Source: Isoetes taiwanensis (taxonomy: Eukaryota > Streptophyta > Lycopodiopsida > Isoetales > Isoetaceae). Taken from it: a DNA stretch of 64,000 nucleotides. Within the stretch, counting starts at the first letter, position 1, and the number at the start of each line of letters is the position of its first letter. Under the pieces are notes generated by a model. That model ran no database searches. It saw only the letters and a program-made list of their open reading frames with translations, and was not told the DNA's origin. The translations under genes and the position numbers were made by a program. The stretch spans positions 3,147,867-3,211,866 of the forward strand of contig JAJEKV010000080.1 in the NCBI GenBank assembly GCA_021234155.1. Direction: 5' to 3'. Positions 53,790 to 64,000 of this stretch are shown here, piece after piece.

Positions 53790-55560
53790 AACTACACTGC
53801 TGCTGCTTATACGTTCCACTCGACCTATTGTGATCCAGAGATTTAAGTCCAGAGATCTAAGAAGCAACATTGCATGTGATTCCTCTTGGATCTCCAAATT
53901 GAGTTCAGCAGATTGGTTTTGAAGATATGTAGGGAACAACTATGAAGAGATAAATACCTGATGTGAAGTGGTTCTCCTTGCTACTCAGCAAAAGCCATTT
54001 TCCAATTCCATGTCGTGTTTGGAGAATTTTGCAAAGGATCCTTCATGTCCAAGTGATCCTTAACCCTTATTGTTGGAGAAGATTGTGGAAAGATATCATT
54101 GGGATATATCAAATCCCTCGGAAAAATATGAACAGTTGAAGTCCATGAATAGTAGATTCTTGCAATTTAGAACTTCAAGACTTCAATTTGAAACTTCTTA
54201 ATGGGCCATAGAGTTCAAAAAAATAAATGTATATGATTTTTATAAAAAAGAATTCCTGCTTAGAAAACCGTGGCAACAAGATAAGGCAGACATCCTTCCA
54301 AAAAACACCCCAACTTTACAAGTGATAGTAGAAGCCAGAAAAGTTGAATGATTTGCATGTCATGGTATTTGATAGATCCAATAAGGGCGACTTACTAGTT
54401 TGGATAAGCAAAGTGGGAGGGATAGATAAATAAATATAATTTTAACACCCACAGGACCCTACAACGGGGCATGGGACATATCTATACATACTGCGACTCT
54501 GGGCGGTCTTGAATTTGAGTCATACATGCAACTCTAGGCAGTTTTGAATTTGAGTCACACATGTTCTAGGATTGGTGTGCTACTTCTAGACCACGCCCAG
54601 GCATTTCCATTCGTGGTTCTTTAGTTTTCACCTAAAAGACCACATAAAAGAGCATTTCCATTGGTGGTCTTCACCACCTAAAGGAGCATTTTCATTGGTG
54701 GTTAATAGACAATTACTATAACTCCAACTGCAGTGATAGGGTCTTTTAAAAAAGCTCTCCTTGAGATTTTGAATATTGTGCTGCCTATATTAGAAGGACA
54801 AAGTAGGGAATTACTATATCTCCAATCCAGTGATAGGGTCTTTTAAGAAAAGCACTCTTTGACTGGTGGATGAACAGAGCATGCCCATTGATATGGATTT
54901 GTTTGGTTCTATACCGGCAGATAATTATGTATCTGGAAAGATGGAAGATTCCACACAAGGGTGGATGAAGCAAAAAAAATTGTCCACATCTTGTTTGTGG
55001 GGTTCTTGCGAAGCTTTTTTTATTCCAATTGAGGATTGGGTTAGTTTGATTGTATGTGTTAAAATGCTTTGCCAGTCCTTGCGAAAAAACCAAAGCTCTC
55101 TGTCCACTATAGACGAAGGCATGATCTCAAGCAAATGAACATGTCTTGCATGTATAATGCCAAGTTTAAGGCTAACATGTGACCAAAAAATTTCAGATCA
55201 AATGCACTAGTCAAATATAGGAACTTTAAGAATAGGATCTAGATCAATTTCTACCTTCATGTCATTGCCTGAATAAAAATACTTGCATGTCATTCCATGT
55301 CACTGTATTGCAAATGCGCAGCCACAAACAAATAGCATCTGCAAGTCATACAATGCAAATGCAAGCCAACCAGCAATATTTGAGTGTTGAGGGGTATGGG
55401 ATTGGGACAAAGGAGAATGGGAGATTCATGGAAAGGCCCAACAATGTTGGTCCTTATATCCATAATAGCGTAACATCTAGGACATCTAGTAATCCTATCA
55501 ATATTTCAAATGGAGAAAGCTCGGATTGGCAAAATGATAAGAAGTGTGCTTGGCAAAGGC
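53790..55560. other. Intergenic region with small duplications
   Basis: Contains the 3' flank of the Sac1-like gene. 54490-54570 has a doubled GGC(G)GT(C/T)TTGAATTTGAGTCA block. AGTGATAGGGTCTTTTAA recurs at 54733 and 54830 with similar flanks (AATTACTATA before, AAAAGC after), indicating a diverged duplication of about 100 bp. The frames at 54785-55138 overlap on both strands and show no known domain. Confidence 0.45.
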
Positions 55561-55582
55561 AGAACATTAATCCTACATTGAT

Positions 55583-55760
55583 ACGATTTATGAAATTTGG
55601 GCTTCTTGAACATCTTAAAATTATTGAATATACAAAACCTTGATCAATTTACAATACATGCAATTGCTATGGAATCATTGAATATACAAATAAAAAATAG
55701 AACTTTGATCAATCTAGGACACAATAAGGCAATTGCTATGGTACAATACTTAACTATCCA
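55583..55760. repeat. Dispersed repeat, left copy (possible LTR remnant)
   Basis: GATTTATGAAATTTGGGCT, then ATTGAATATACAAA, AATAGAACTTTGA(T/C)CAATCT and GCAATTGCTATGG, recur in the same order at 58963-59070. The left copy carries an extra internal duplication. The right copy sits next to a plausible primer-binding site, so the pair may be the LTRs of a small element on the minus strand. Confidence 0.4.
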
Positions 55761-56875
55761 ACCAGATCGCCCTTCGAAAAGCTATATTGCCAAAGCTATA
55801 CATTGGTTTACTGGCAAATGATCTTACTGCTTCACACAGTCTCTTATCAAAGGGGAATTTATAATGGTCTAGAAATAAGAAAGAATTCGTGATTCAATAT
55901 TCACAGATTATCTTATGTCTTCCCTTCTCACAATGGATTATAGGATTGCTTTTGAGATCAGTCGCTATCATTGGTATCTGTTACAAAAAGCTTACTGATC
56001 CTCAGTGGTCGATGCGTAGGAACCAGCCATAGACCTGTCGAACTCTGTTCATTGTACGCAAAATCGTTGATAAGGTGGTCAATATGGATGATGCTTGTCT
56101 CCCTAACCTGGCTTAATGGCAATGGAGCCACAGTGCCTCAAGGCCTGCTGGAGGGAAAAGAAAGCTTAACGGCTAGCCAGATGGAATGTGCAAGAGCACA
56201 AGTGCATACAGGTGCAAACCTGAGGCAATACCTTGACGCTTGCACATTATCAGCGCCACATAAACCCCACATTGGAACGGGGCCTACAACACTACTTGCA
56301 TACCTATTTGCCTGTGAAAAGGTGTAGACTCATTGTCTCGATTTACATAGGTGCACATCATCTCTGAATTGAGACGGGCAGATGGACTATATGGTATAAA
56401 CTACAATGTTTATATGGTATAAACTAGACGACAATATTTTTCTTTGATCTATTTCCATTCCATGTTCGTGTTTTGATATTCTCAGTGCATATATTTTGTT
56501 TTCATGGAAATCTGGTTGGTCAGTACGGGGTCTCATTCATCATTTATATTTGAAATAAATAGTATTCTCGTTTCTTGGTGATCTTTGCGAACATGCATTA
56601 TATCTCCTTCGTCATGTTTCATTTGTTGCTCGTTCACATGGACTCTCTTATTAACCGCATTTGTTGTCCTTTTCCTATGATAGGGTTGGATTTTATAGAT
56701 TTGTAAACTTGACATCATGATGCATTTTTATCAGCATTTTTCTTGTCATCATAGAATTGGAATTTCTTGAGTTTTTGAAGGTTACATCAAACAAATTGCA
56801 TGAACTTTACTGTTTTATCATTTCCCAGAACCTCGGTATGTTGCATTATTCAACGTTTAGGACTTGTGTTAGGGC
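55761..56875. other. No recognisable gene
   Basis: Lies between the repeat copy and the 125-bp tandem duplication. The frame at 55971-56327 has protein-like length but no recognisable motif, and I do not call it. Confidence 0.4.
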
Positions 56876-57125
56876 ATGCGTCATGTGGCCGTCAATTTGG
56901 TTATGGTTTCCCGTTATGTCGCTGTGGTGGGTTCTTAGAGTTAACATTTGCTGACACTACATGTTGTAGTCTCTCATTAGCTCAGATCCTACATTATCCT
57001 ATGCGTCATGTGGTCGTCAAATTGGTTATGGTTTCTCGTTATCTCATTGTGGTGGTTTCCTAGAGTTAACATTTGCTGACACTGCATGTTGTAGTCTCTC
57101 ATTAGCTCAGATCCTGCATTATCCT
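56876..57125. repeat. Two tandem copies of a 125 bp unit
   Basis: ATGCGTCATGTGG begins at 56876 and 57001. Both copies run through TTGGTTATGGTTTC, GAGTTAACATTTGCTGACACT and TAGTCTCTCATTAGCTCAG to CATTATCCTAT with few differences, so the duplication is recent. Confidence 0.9.
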
Positions 57126-58150
57126 ATTATGTTCGCTCATTCAACATAAGGTGCTAGGGCTTGCACCATTTGGCTTCGTATGCGCTGTTAGATTCATTTT
57201 GGTTTGTTATCTTGATGCATTGTTTTTACTTGGATCCTCACATGGTTTGCTACGATTGGCCTTTTTTTCAGAGAAAATTTTGTAAGGGCTATTAATATGC
57301 ATGGGTTGCCATGTGTTCAATTTTTGGTCATTTTGCCATAATCATTCCTTTGTCCGTCCAACTCCTATATCTACATTTCATGATGTCATTTGTCTATAGA
57401 TATTGTTTGCATGAATTAAATACATACGTGTTGTTGGTTATGTTAGCCTCTAGGCCAGGGAGGTCTCTCCACATAAGCGTCTATTGCAAGTTATTTGTTT
57501 GGTTGAGGCTTTTGATCAGGATGCTAAGCGATTGGTGATGAGGTATTCTCTCTAGCTATGTTAACACGTGTTCATAAGAGGTTAGATTTTACATACATCT
57601 TTGTTATGTTGGCTAGTTAGTTACGTTTCTTTTTATTTGTGGATGTTGGATTAGTCACAGTTGGCCAATTAGGGGCTTCTATTGTTTATTGTCTTTGAGT
57701 TTTACTATTGATTCCCTCCTCTCCGGTCATGTTTAGCCACCCATTTTCCATATTACTTCTTGTTTGTCCCATCTACGTATTTGGCTCCAGTTACTGTTAT
57801 TTGCTCCTTTCCACATATGCCATACAAGTTCATTTAACTTTCTCGTTGGATTAGCCCTCTTTGCAGTTCCTTCATCCTGCTCGGGTTGCATTGTTTGTTC
57901 CATTGCTTCATTCACTCTTTGTCTCATTACTGCTGGTCACTCGACTGCTCTTGGCTTCTAGTTAAGTTCTCATTGTTGCCTCTATCTAACCTATCATCCC
58001 TATTTCATTGGTCTCTTTACCCACTCCATCGGTTCCATTTTCCTCACTCTAATTTATCTACATGTGCATTGTTTTTTCCATTTTTTCATGTTGCTCTTTG
58101 ATGTTATGTTGTAGGTTCTCTATTTTTTTGGCCACCGTGGTTGCTCCATT
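57126..58150. other. Pyrimidine-rich anonymous sequence
   Basis: T- and C-rich on the plus strand with no recognisable coding. It may be internal sequence of the non-autonomous element suggested by the repeat pair at 55583 and 58957. Confidence 0.35.
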
Positions 58151-58159
58151 TATTGTTTA

Positions 58160-58359
58160 GGGAAAAACTACAAAATACCCCTAACTTTTTGCAAAATTCA
58201 CAATATACCCCTAACTTTCTAAAAATTCACAAAATGCCCCTAATGTATAGGTTTTTAGGGGCATTTTATGAATTTTTAGGGGCATTTTGTGAATTTTTAG
58301 AAAGTTAGGGGTATACTGTGAATTTTGCGAAAAGTTAAGGGTATTTTGTAGTTTTCCCC
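58160..58359. mobile_element. Foldback MITE, Mutator-like, with 9-bp target duplication
   Basis: The 200-bp element starts GGGAAAAACTACAAAATACC and ends with its near-perfect inverse (GGTATTTTGTAGTTTTCCCC in related form). The arms of about 95 bp pair over almost their full length with only a few mismatches and a tiny loop near 58250. It is flanked by TATTGTTTA at 58151-58159 and 58360-58368. A 9-bp duplication with long inverted ends is the mark of Mutator-like MITEs. No coding sequence. Confidence 0.9.
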
Positions 58360-58942
58360 TATTGTTTATTTTGTTCCATTCGCCTTATCTGCTCTGCTCA
58401 TCCTCCTTATCCTAGATTCATCCTTTTGGTTCCTGCAAACTTTGTTGTCTCCATTCAGTTTTCTTGTTCCATGTTCTCCATTAACTCTTTATCTGTGTAT
58501 TTTGTTTCGTGGTTTTTGGTTCTTTTTCTCACAACAATTCCTTTTCAATCTCACTGCATTGTTTCATTTATCTCTTTATGCATTTTGATATTCTAGTACT
58601 CCAGCACAATTCCCTTTCCATCTTTCACCACATTGTTCCATTGGTTCATTTTATGTTTTTCCGTTTTCTGGTGCTCTAGCGCTCGTTACTAGCCCATCTG
58701 CCTTCTTAGTTGCATTATTCTATTTACTTTATTATTGCTAGTCTTAGGGGTGGATATATCTCTGCTTTTCCTTTAAGCATCTGCGTATATAAGTGTTTTC
58801 TTGCTTCCTTGTAAAAATCCTATGGTGTTCTTGAATTGCTTCAAGCCCTCTCTATCAGCAACTTCTTGGTTGCATATAGAGTTTGTAGTATCTTACTTCT
58901 GTGTTTCCATAACCCGCAAATCTATATAAGAATCTGAACTTG

Positions 58943-59070
58943 GCTTTGATACCAATTGTTAAGATTTATGAAATTTGGGCTCTCTGAACATTGTAGAATC
59001 ATTGAATATACAAACAAACAATAGAACTTTGACCAATCTGGAACACAATACATGCAATAATTGCTATGGT
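58943..59070 (-). mobile_element. Possible LTR with tRNA-Met-like primer site (right copy)
   Basis: On the minus strand, sequence ending AATCTTAACA is followed by AT and TGGTATCAAAGC (58943-58954), a variant of the plant copia primer-binding site TGGTATCAGAGC. The LTR candidate therefore starts at TGTTAAGATT (58957) and extends rightwards. Its sequence resembles 55583-55760. Limits and target duplication are not defined, and no gag-pol is visible between the copies. Confidence 0.4.
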
Positions 59071-61569
59071 CATGAAAAAACATTTTCATGAAAGGTAAGG
59101 GTGTCCCTTCACAATATATATAAAACTTTTGTATTTCAATATGTGACCATGGCATTGTCTTCAAATATCCTTCTTATAGTCTTTGAACTTTTCCCAATGA
59201 TTGTTGTTGTCTTTTCTGCTATATCTCCACAAAAACACATTCTATTCCATTCTATTCTATTCTAATATAATAGGTGCCTTTATAATAATAAATGTGTAAA
59301 TTGAATATCCCTAAATGTTATCCCTTGATCTTTATTTTATTTTATGCTAGGCTCGTTATGGGAATTGAAATTTTGCATAGCTTTCCCATAGCTCTTTCAC
59401 CATGGACTGCTCCCCCATGCTTGTACCATAACATACACTGTGTTCAAGTTTAGAATCAAGCATTGGTCAGCAAAGAGGCAAGCCTTGTGTGAATGAAGTA
59501 TAGGCAACTAATTTATGCATATGTAAACCAAGCTTGCATATATGCAAGCACCCAATTCAAGCTTTCAAAGCGCAAATGGGTATTAATCAATAGGTTGGAT
59601 TTGAATGCCAAGTAAAATCCTCTTGAGACAAGTAGAAGGTTAAATTTTCATCAAGCAACATGCTTAAGATGTGGAGTCTAAAAGGCCTAAGATTCCTTTC
59701 CACATAAAGTGAGAAAGACGTTGAGGTTGAGCCTGCTCCATAAGGATTTTCCATGCCAATCCTTACAAAAATTAGAGCTCTCCGTATGCCAAAAAATCAG
59801 AGCTAAATTATTCTGCTTTAGACTGCAAAAGGTCTAGAAGATGAAATTAGCCCAAAATATCATTCAAAAGATGTTTGATGCATAATTGTGGATGAACACA
59901 TATGAGTAGACACTAGAATCAACTTATACGACCATCAAAAGATAGAATTACAACCTTCTATTAATCAAGCTAGATGCATTTGCTGATGAACACATGCTGT
60001 TTTTGATGTTTTGACAATGGCTGTGGCTAATTTTTAGACAGGAATGTAAAATTGTAAATGCATAATCTTGCTAGCAACTATTCATATGCTTAACATGCTT
60101 AACTTTTGTGATTGCCATAATTAGTTATATACAATTAACAATACAAAATGTGCTTCCAAAATATATAAGCATATACATGTACCTTGCTAGATATAACTTT
60201 ACAAGTCACAACTAGATATATTTTCCTCACCCTCATACAATGGCTTCAAATCCTCATACTAATATGACAAATGCTTTTGAGTGGTTCCATTTGTATCGTT
60301 GTACACTTTTAAACTAAAATCTTTATATGATTTTGCAGTTGTATTTGGAGCTGCATACTATTTAATATTTCTAGAAGGCACAGACACTTTTGTTAGTACT
60401 TTTTGTTGGCACCATATTGGTTTGTGTCCCTTTTGTTTTTAGCTAGGGACCATTACTTTTGCATGTGTATAAACGGAGGTGTTTTTTTGTTTTTTTTTGT
60501 TTTTTGCCCCCGCCCGGGGGAGGGGGGGGCATTGATTTTGTCAACCCTTGCATCTTCGCCATGCGTTAGCTTTTTTGTTTGGCTCTAGTTTGGATCATGG
60601 ATGGTTCTGCTTTTGGGTCCAAAATCTTTTGCAGCCCTGGATTTCCGTAGATGGAGATCCTACGGCTTTGCCTTTGGTGGAATTAAGAAGGTTTGTGTCG
60701 AATCCTGGAGGCATGTGATTTTCTGGTTGAATTAGGACTTAAGTACTTTGATTTCTATTCTTGCTCCAGGGCAGGTAGGCGCTACCATATGTAGCAAAAT
60801 AACAGGGGGTTCCAGGGGGATTTGATATAGATATAATTTCTGAAACTATAGACCCTATCCCTAAAATAATTCAATGGGTTATAAAAAAAATATGATTCAA
60901 GATAAATAATAATCACGTTAGCCCACTGATTAAATTGTTTAAAGTAGTTTTATTAGGACATTGAGATATTTTGGTAGAGGTTCGAGCCCCCTAATTCATA
61001 TTCTAAAACCTTAAATGAAATCGTATAGAGGCTCGAGATACCATCAAGACCTTAGGCAAACTCGTATTTGACATCTTAAAATCATAGGCGCCCCCAATCA
61101 TAAATGAGTATAAGCAAAACGGGAGGTGCCCAGAGGCTTCAATATATGGTCTGGGCCATAGGATCGACGGACCCGATGACTGTGGTAGTCTAGTGTGCAC
61201 CTCGTTTAGAATATGTAGGTAAAATGGTGCATCTTTTTCACCCTTCACAAATAAGTATGCATAGCTTTTGTTCCAGCATGATTATGTTTCTTTATTAACA
61301 AACGTTAATAGGCTGATCTTTGTCCATCTTGCAACCTTTAGGTGCAACCTTCTTCATCTGAAATACAACTTCTACGGCAGAGTCTTTTGATCCTTCTTCT
61401 TTCTCGCTCTCTTGTAGTTCTAGTTATTGCAGGCAGAATGAGAATCTGAATTTGTTTAATATTAAACTTGAGAAAGTTCATGTAAAGCTTAAAGGTGCAG
61501 AGAACATATTGATATGCATAGTCACCAGTGTAACTTGATAGTTCGTGGCATGCCAAAGGATGCATCAGA
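59071..61569. other. No recognisable gene
   Basis: AT-rich. 59238-59265 has a CATTCTATT-type simple repeat. 60480-60530 has long T and C/G homopolymers. The minus-strand frame at 61003-61248 is without known motifs. The 60403-60588 frame is driven by homopolymers. Confidence 0.4.
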
Positions 61570-61739
61570 GTGCTTGCAACTGGAGGTACAGACCGTGGTG
61601 TTGGCTAAAATGCACCTCACAACAATAGTTGTTGTCACTGCTATGCACAAGGTAGTGCTTGCAACAGAAGGTACAGACAATGGTGTTGGCTAAAATGCAC
61701 CTCACAACAGTAGTTGTTGTCACTGCTATGCACAGGGTA
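61570..61739. repeat. Two tandem copies of an 85 bp unit
   Basis: GTGCTTGCAAC begins at 61570 and 61655. Both copies contain GGTGTTGGCTAAAATGCACC, then GTTGTTGTCACTGCTATGCA, and differ at only a few positions. Confidence 0.9.
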
Positions 61740-63568
61740 AAGGGGACTCACATAGTTTTAGCCGTAGGAACTAGGTGAGTGACCTAAAAGGCTTTGTTTT
61801 CCCCTTGAACCGTATATATACTTGTATCTAGGAGTAGATTTTTGGGGTCTTTAGAATGATTTTCGTACAGTATGTGACTGAAATGGAGGTCTCTGAAGAA
61901 ATTCAAAGGCATATACAAGATGGTTTTTGCCAGCCCCTTACACGCAGGTGGCGTACCCCCTATACAATAGGTGCACCCCCTGGCACAGGGTAAGAGCATT
62001 GCAGTCTCACCGCCCATGTATAGTGAAATTCACAGTGCCAGATTCAAACACTAAAGTGACATTCTAAAGCAGACTAAGAGGTTGAAAGGCATCTTTCTAT
62101 TTGGATTTTGATCTTACAAAGACACAAAAGTTAGCAAGATGCTAGGACTTACAAAAGTTTAGAGACATTCAAAAGATTCGTAAGATTGCATTGGTTCATG
62201 GTAAGCTACGCATCTTTACACCAACATATGAAACATTTGCTGAAACAAAGCACCATAACCATCATTCATTTAAATTGGGATTATGTCTGTTCCAAAAGCG
62301 CGCCAGTTTGGCCCTATATAGGTCAACTTCTATTGTTTTTACATTAAAATACATTCACCAAAAATCTCACTCAAAAACACTTTCTGACTAGCCTAATTCA
62401 AATTATGTCATAAAAATGACTTATTTCGTGCATTATTAAGATATTTTTATGAGGTAGAATAATTGAAAATAGCTATTGTTTTTTCTATTTTAATCTTCTA
62501 ATGTAATACATAGGACATGTAGATAGTGTCAATATACATGTAACAAAATTAAAAGTTAAACACATAACAAGTGTTTGAAGCCAAAATCAAGATAAAAACA
62601 ATACAACTCATACTTGACATTCAACAAAATCAAACCAAAATATGCTCTCATTAGTTTTCAAAGGGCTTATGAACAAGCCAAAAATTAGGTACATAAACAT
62701 GTTTGACTTGGTTTATCAAGTAAAAGTGAATCATAAAATTACATTTTATCGTTTACACACTTTATACTTTATAACAGAAAAACGCGCTTGGCGCGATTTA
62801 ACTTGGATGACGTGGTCCAAAACTTGAAGTCTCATAAATACTATTGAGAATGGTAGTGCCCAGGCACACGTTGATTATCCTCTTCAGCAGCATGGCTTTC
62901 TACTACAATAAAGCCAAACATGAGTACATAATTATAATTGAGTTAGTTTTGCAAACAAATTGTAAGGAAAACAGAGCAACAATCACCCAATGTGTTTTGT
63001 TTTGAGCAAGAATTTGGGTTTTAGCTACTGAGCAGTGATAAGAGAGCCCATGTAATACTAGAACAACAACACAATAACTAAATTTAACACCTGCACATCT
63101 GCATCTGTATTAAAAATCAAGCATCATGATGCAAACAAATAGTGGAATTCAGTACCTGGAGACAATTGAATCTAAAATCACATCAAATTAAACAAATTAC
63201 CTGTATCAAATTCATTGCATTCAACAAATTACGCATCAAACTACACTCAGTGAGAGATCCACTTGTTGCCTGCATATAATGACCAAAAAAATTTCAAGGA
63301 GAAAACAGAGGAGCAACTGCATTTTTTACTAGAACCGAAACATATTTGACCTTATTCTGGTTGTTTAAGGTATGCCACTTGACAGAGCTAGAGTTCTGTG
63401 CCAAATCAGATGCCACTACTTTGTTTTCACTAACAGATTGAAGACTCCAAATTGCCCTTGTGTTAGAACGTCCCATCTGCCCTTGTATAACAGAAACAAC
63501 AAGTATTACCAGCTCTTGAAATATCTTTCAAATGCCCTTACAGAAAGAACAAAATAGGGAAGAAGCTT
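61740..63568. other. No recognisable gene
   Basis: AT-rich sequence; part of it may be introns or 3' parts of the possible minus-strand gene starting near 63775. No exon can be supported by motif. Confidence 0.4.
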
Positions 63569-63775
63569 TTATTTACCTGGATGCTTAAGAGGTATACGAA
63601 GCAAAATGATTGGAGCATAGAGCATCACATAGAAATGAAGCCGTAAGAATGCCGAAAGAAGCTTGCCCAGTTTGAAGTGTAGCCGTCTGGTCTCGCCATA
63701 GCCTTGCCCGCTTGAAGTGTAGCCGTCATGTCCGCCATAGCTCGTCGCCATGCCATAGCCTTGCACATCGGCCAT
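63569..63775 (-). CDS. Possible first exon of a minus-strand gene with Gly/Tyr-rich start
   Basis: A 68-codon frame starts MADVQGYGMATSYGG and has two related blocks built from GACGGCTACACTTCAA. Upstream on the minus strand (63800-64000) the sequence is strongly pyrimidine-rich, as in plant promoters and 5' untranslated regions. Only the first 35-40 codons look protein-like; the rest (FYVMLYAPIILLRIP) may be coding or intron. I do not recognise a family. A chance frame over a short tandem repeat is an equally good explanation. Confidence 0.25.
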   Translation of the reverse strand: MADVQGYGMATSYGGHDGYTSSGQGYGETRRLHFKLGKLLSAFLRLHFYVMLYAPIILLRIPLKHPGK

Positions 63776-64000
63776 AGCCTTGCTCGGGTCTGGGCTTCAT
63801 CCCAAAAAGGAAAAATAGAAACGTGGAGTGAATAGGAAAAAAATAGAATGGGACGGGAAAAATAGAAATAGGGAAAAGGCGAAAAAAGAACGGGGGAGAA
63901 GAGGCGGGAAAAAATAGGCTAGGATAGGAGAGGAAGCGGGGAAAGCAAGGCGGGATATTTTTTGAAAGAGGCGGACGGGAGGGAAAACAAAGAAACGAAA
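63776..64000 (-). other. Purine-rich (plus strand) right edge, possible upstream region
   Basis: Plus-strand GGGAAAAATAGAA-type repeats give a long polypurine stretch. Read on the minus strand it is a CT-rich leader in front of the possible gene start at 63775. Confidence 0.3.

Noticed and set aside
55971-56327. 118-codon frame as a small gene
   Set aside because: No known domain and no coding neighbours; it lies in a probable non-autonomous element.
62785-62805. CGCGCTTGGCGCG hairpin as a second Helitron end
   Set aside because: No CTRR at the right distance on either strand.

Overview
The window is nuclear DNA of a land plant. Three things show this: two spliced plant gene families (a Sac1-type phosphoinositide phosphatase with 20 exons, and an ATG18/BCAS3-type WD40 gene), Ty1/copia and Ty3/gypsy LTR elements with plant-type tRNA-iMet priming, and long stretches of AT-rich repeat. 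Introns are short (mostly about 80-300 bp). The LINE with a C-terminal Cys/His knuckle and the hAT-type remnant remind me of seed-free plants (ferns, lycophytes), but I cannot name the species and that suggestion is weak. There is no bacterial-type gene cluster, CRISPR array or operon.

Layout. 1.6-5.4 kb (minus): a broken transposase-like gene. 6.7-9.1 kb: four tandem-repeat blocks. 9.6-9.8 kb: a coding relic. 10.7-12.7 kb (plus): a fairly young LINE with reverse transcriptase and zinc knuckle. 13.4-15.1 kb: the 3' end and one LTR of a gypsy-like element, with a related LTR at 29.7-30.6 kb. 15-20.8 kb: anonymous. 20.84-26.71 kb (minus): a complete Ty1/copia element with 665-bp LTRs and a 5-bp target duplication, whose polyprotein is broken in several places and whose integrase carries a small microsatellite-tailed insertion. 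28.6-29.3 kb: a non-LTR 3' fragment followed by a Helitron 3' terminus. 31.1-32.5 kb: hAT relic. 33.8-38.6 kb: a minisatellite, a dead LINE lying between 141-bp direct repeats, and a GAATCT-based satellite. 42.8-46.5 kb (plus): the ATG18/BCAS3-like gene, damaged by many indels. 50.16-53.79 kb (plus): the Sac1-like phosphatase, complete apart from one single-base frameshift. 54-64 kb: mostly anonymous, with a 200-bp foldback MITE, short tandem duplications and the possible start of a minus-strand gene at the right edge.

The two host genes both belong to phosphoinositide biology: Sac1-type enzymes dephosphorylate phosphoinositides, and ATG18-type propellers bind PI3P or PI(3,5)P2 in autophagy. 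They lie about 3.7 kb apart in the same orientation. I see no evidence that this is more than coincidence.

The strongest observations are: (i) a U12-type AT-AC intron in the phosphatase that restores the protein frame exactly; (ii) a group of non-LTR 3' ends sharing a GACGTTAA-like terminus but carrying different microsatellite tails; (iii) a LINE between 141-bp direct repeats whose tetranucleotide tail matches the target sequence; (iv) a copia copy that is young by its LTRs but carries many coding lesions. I found no convincing new multi-gene system.
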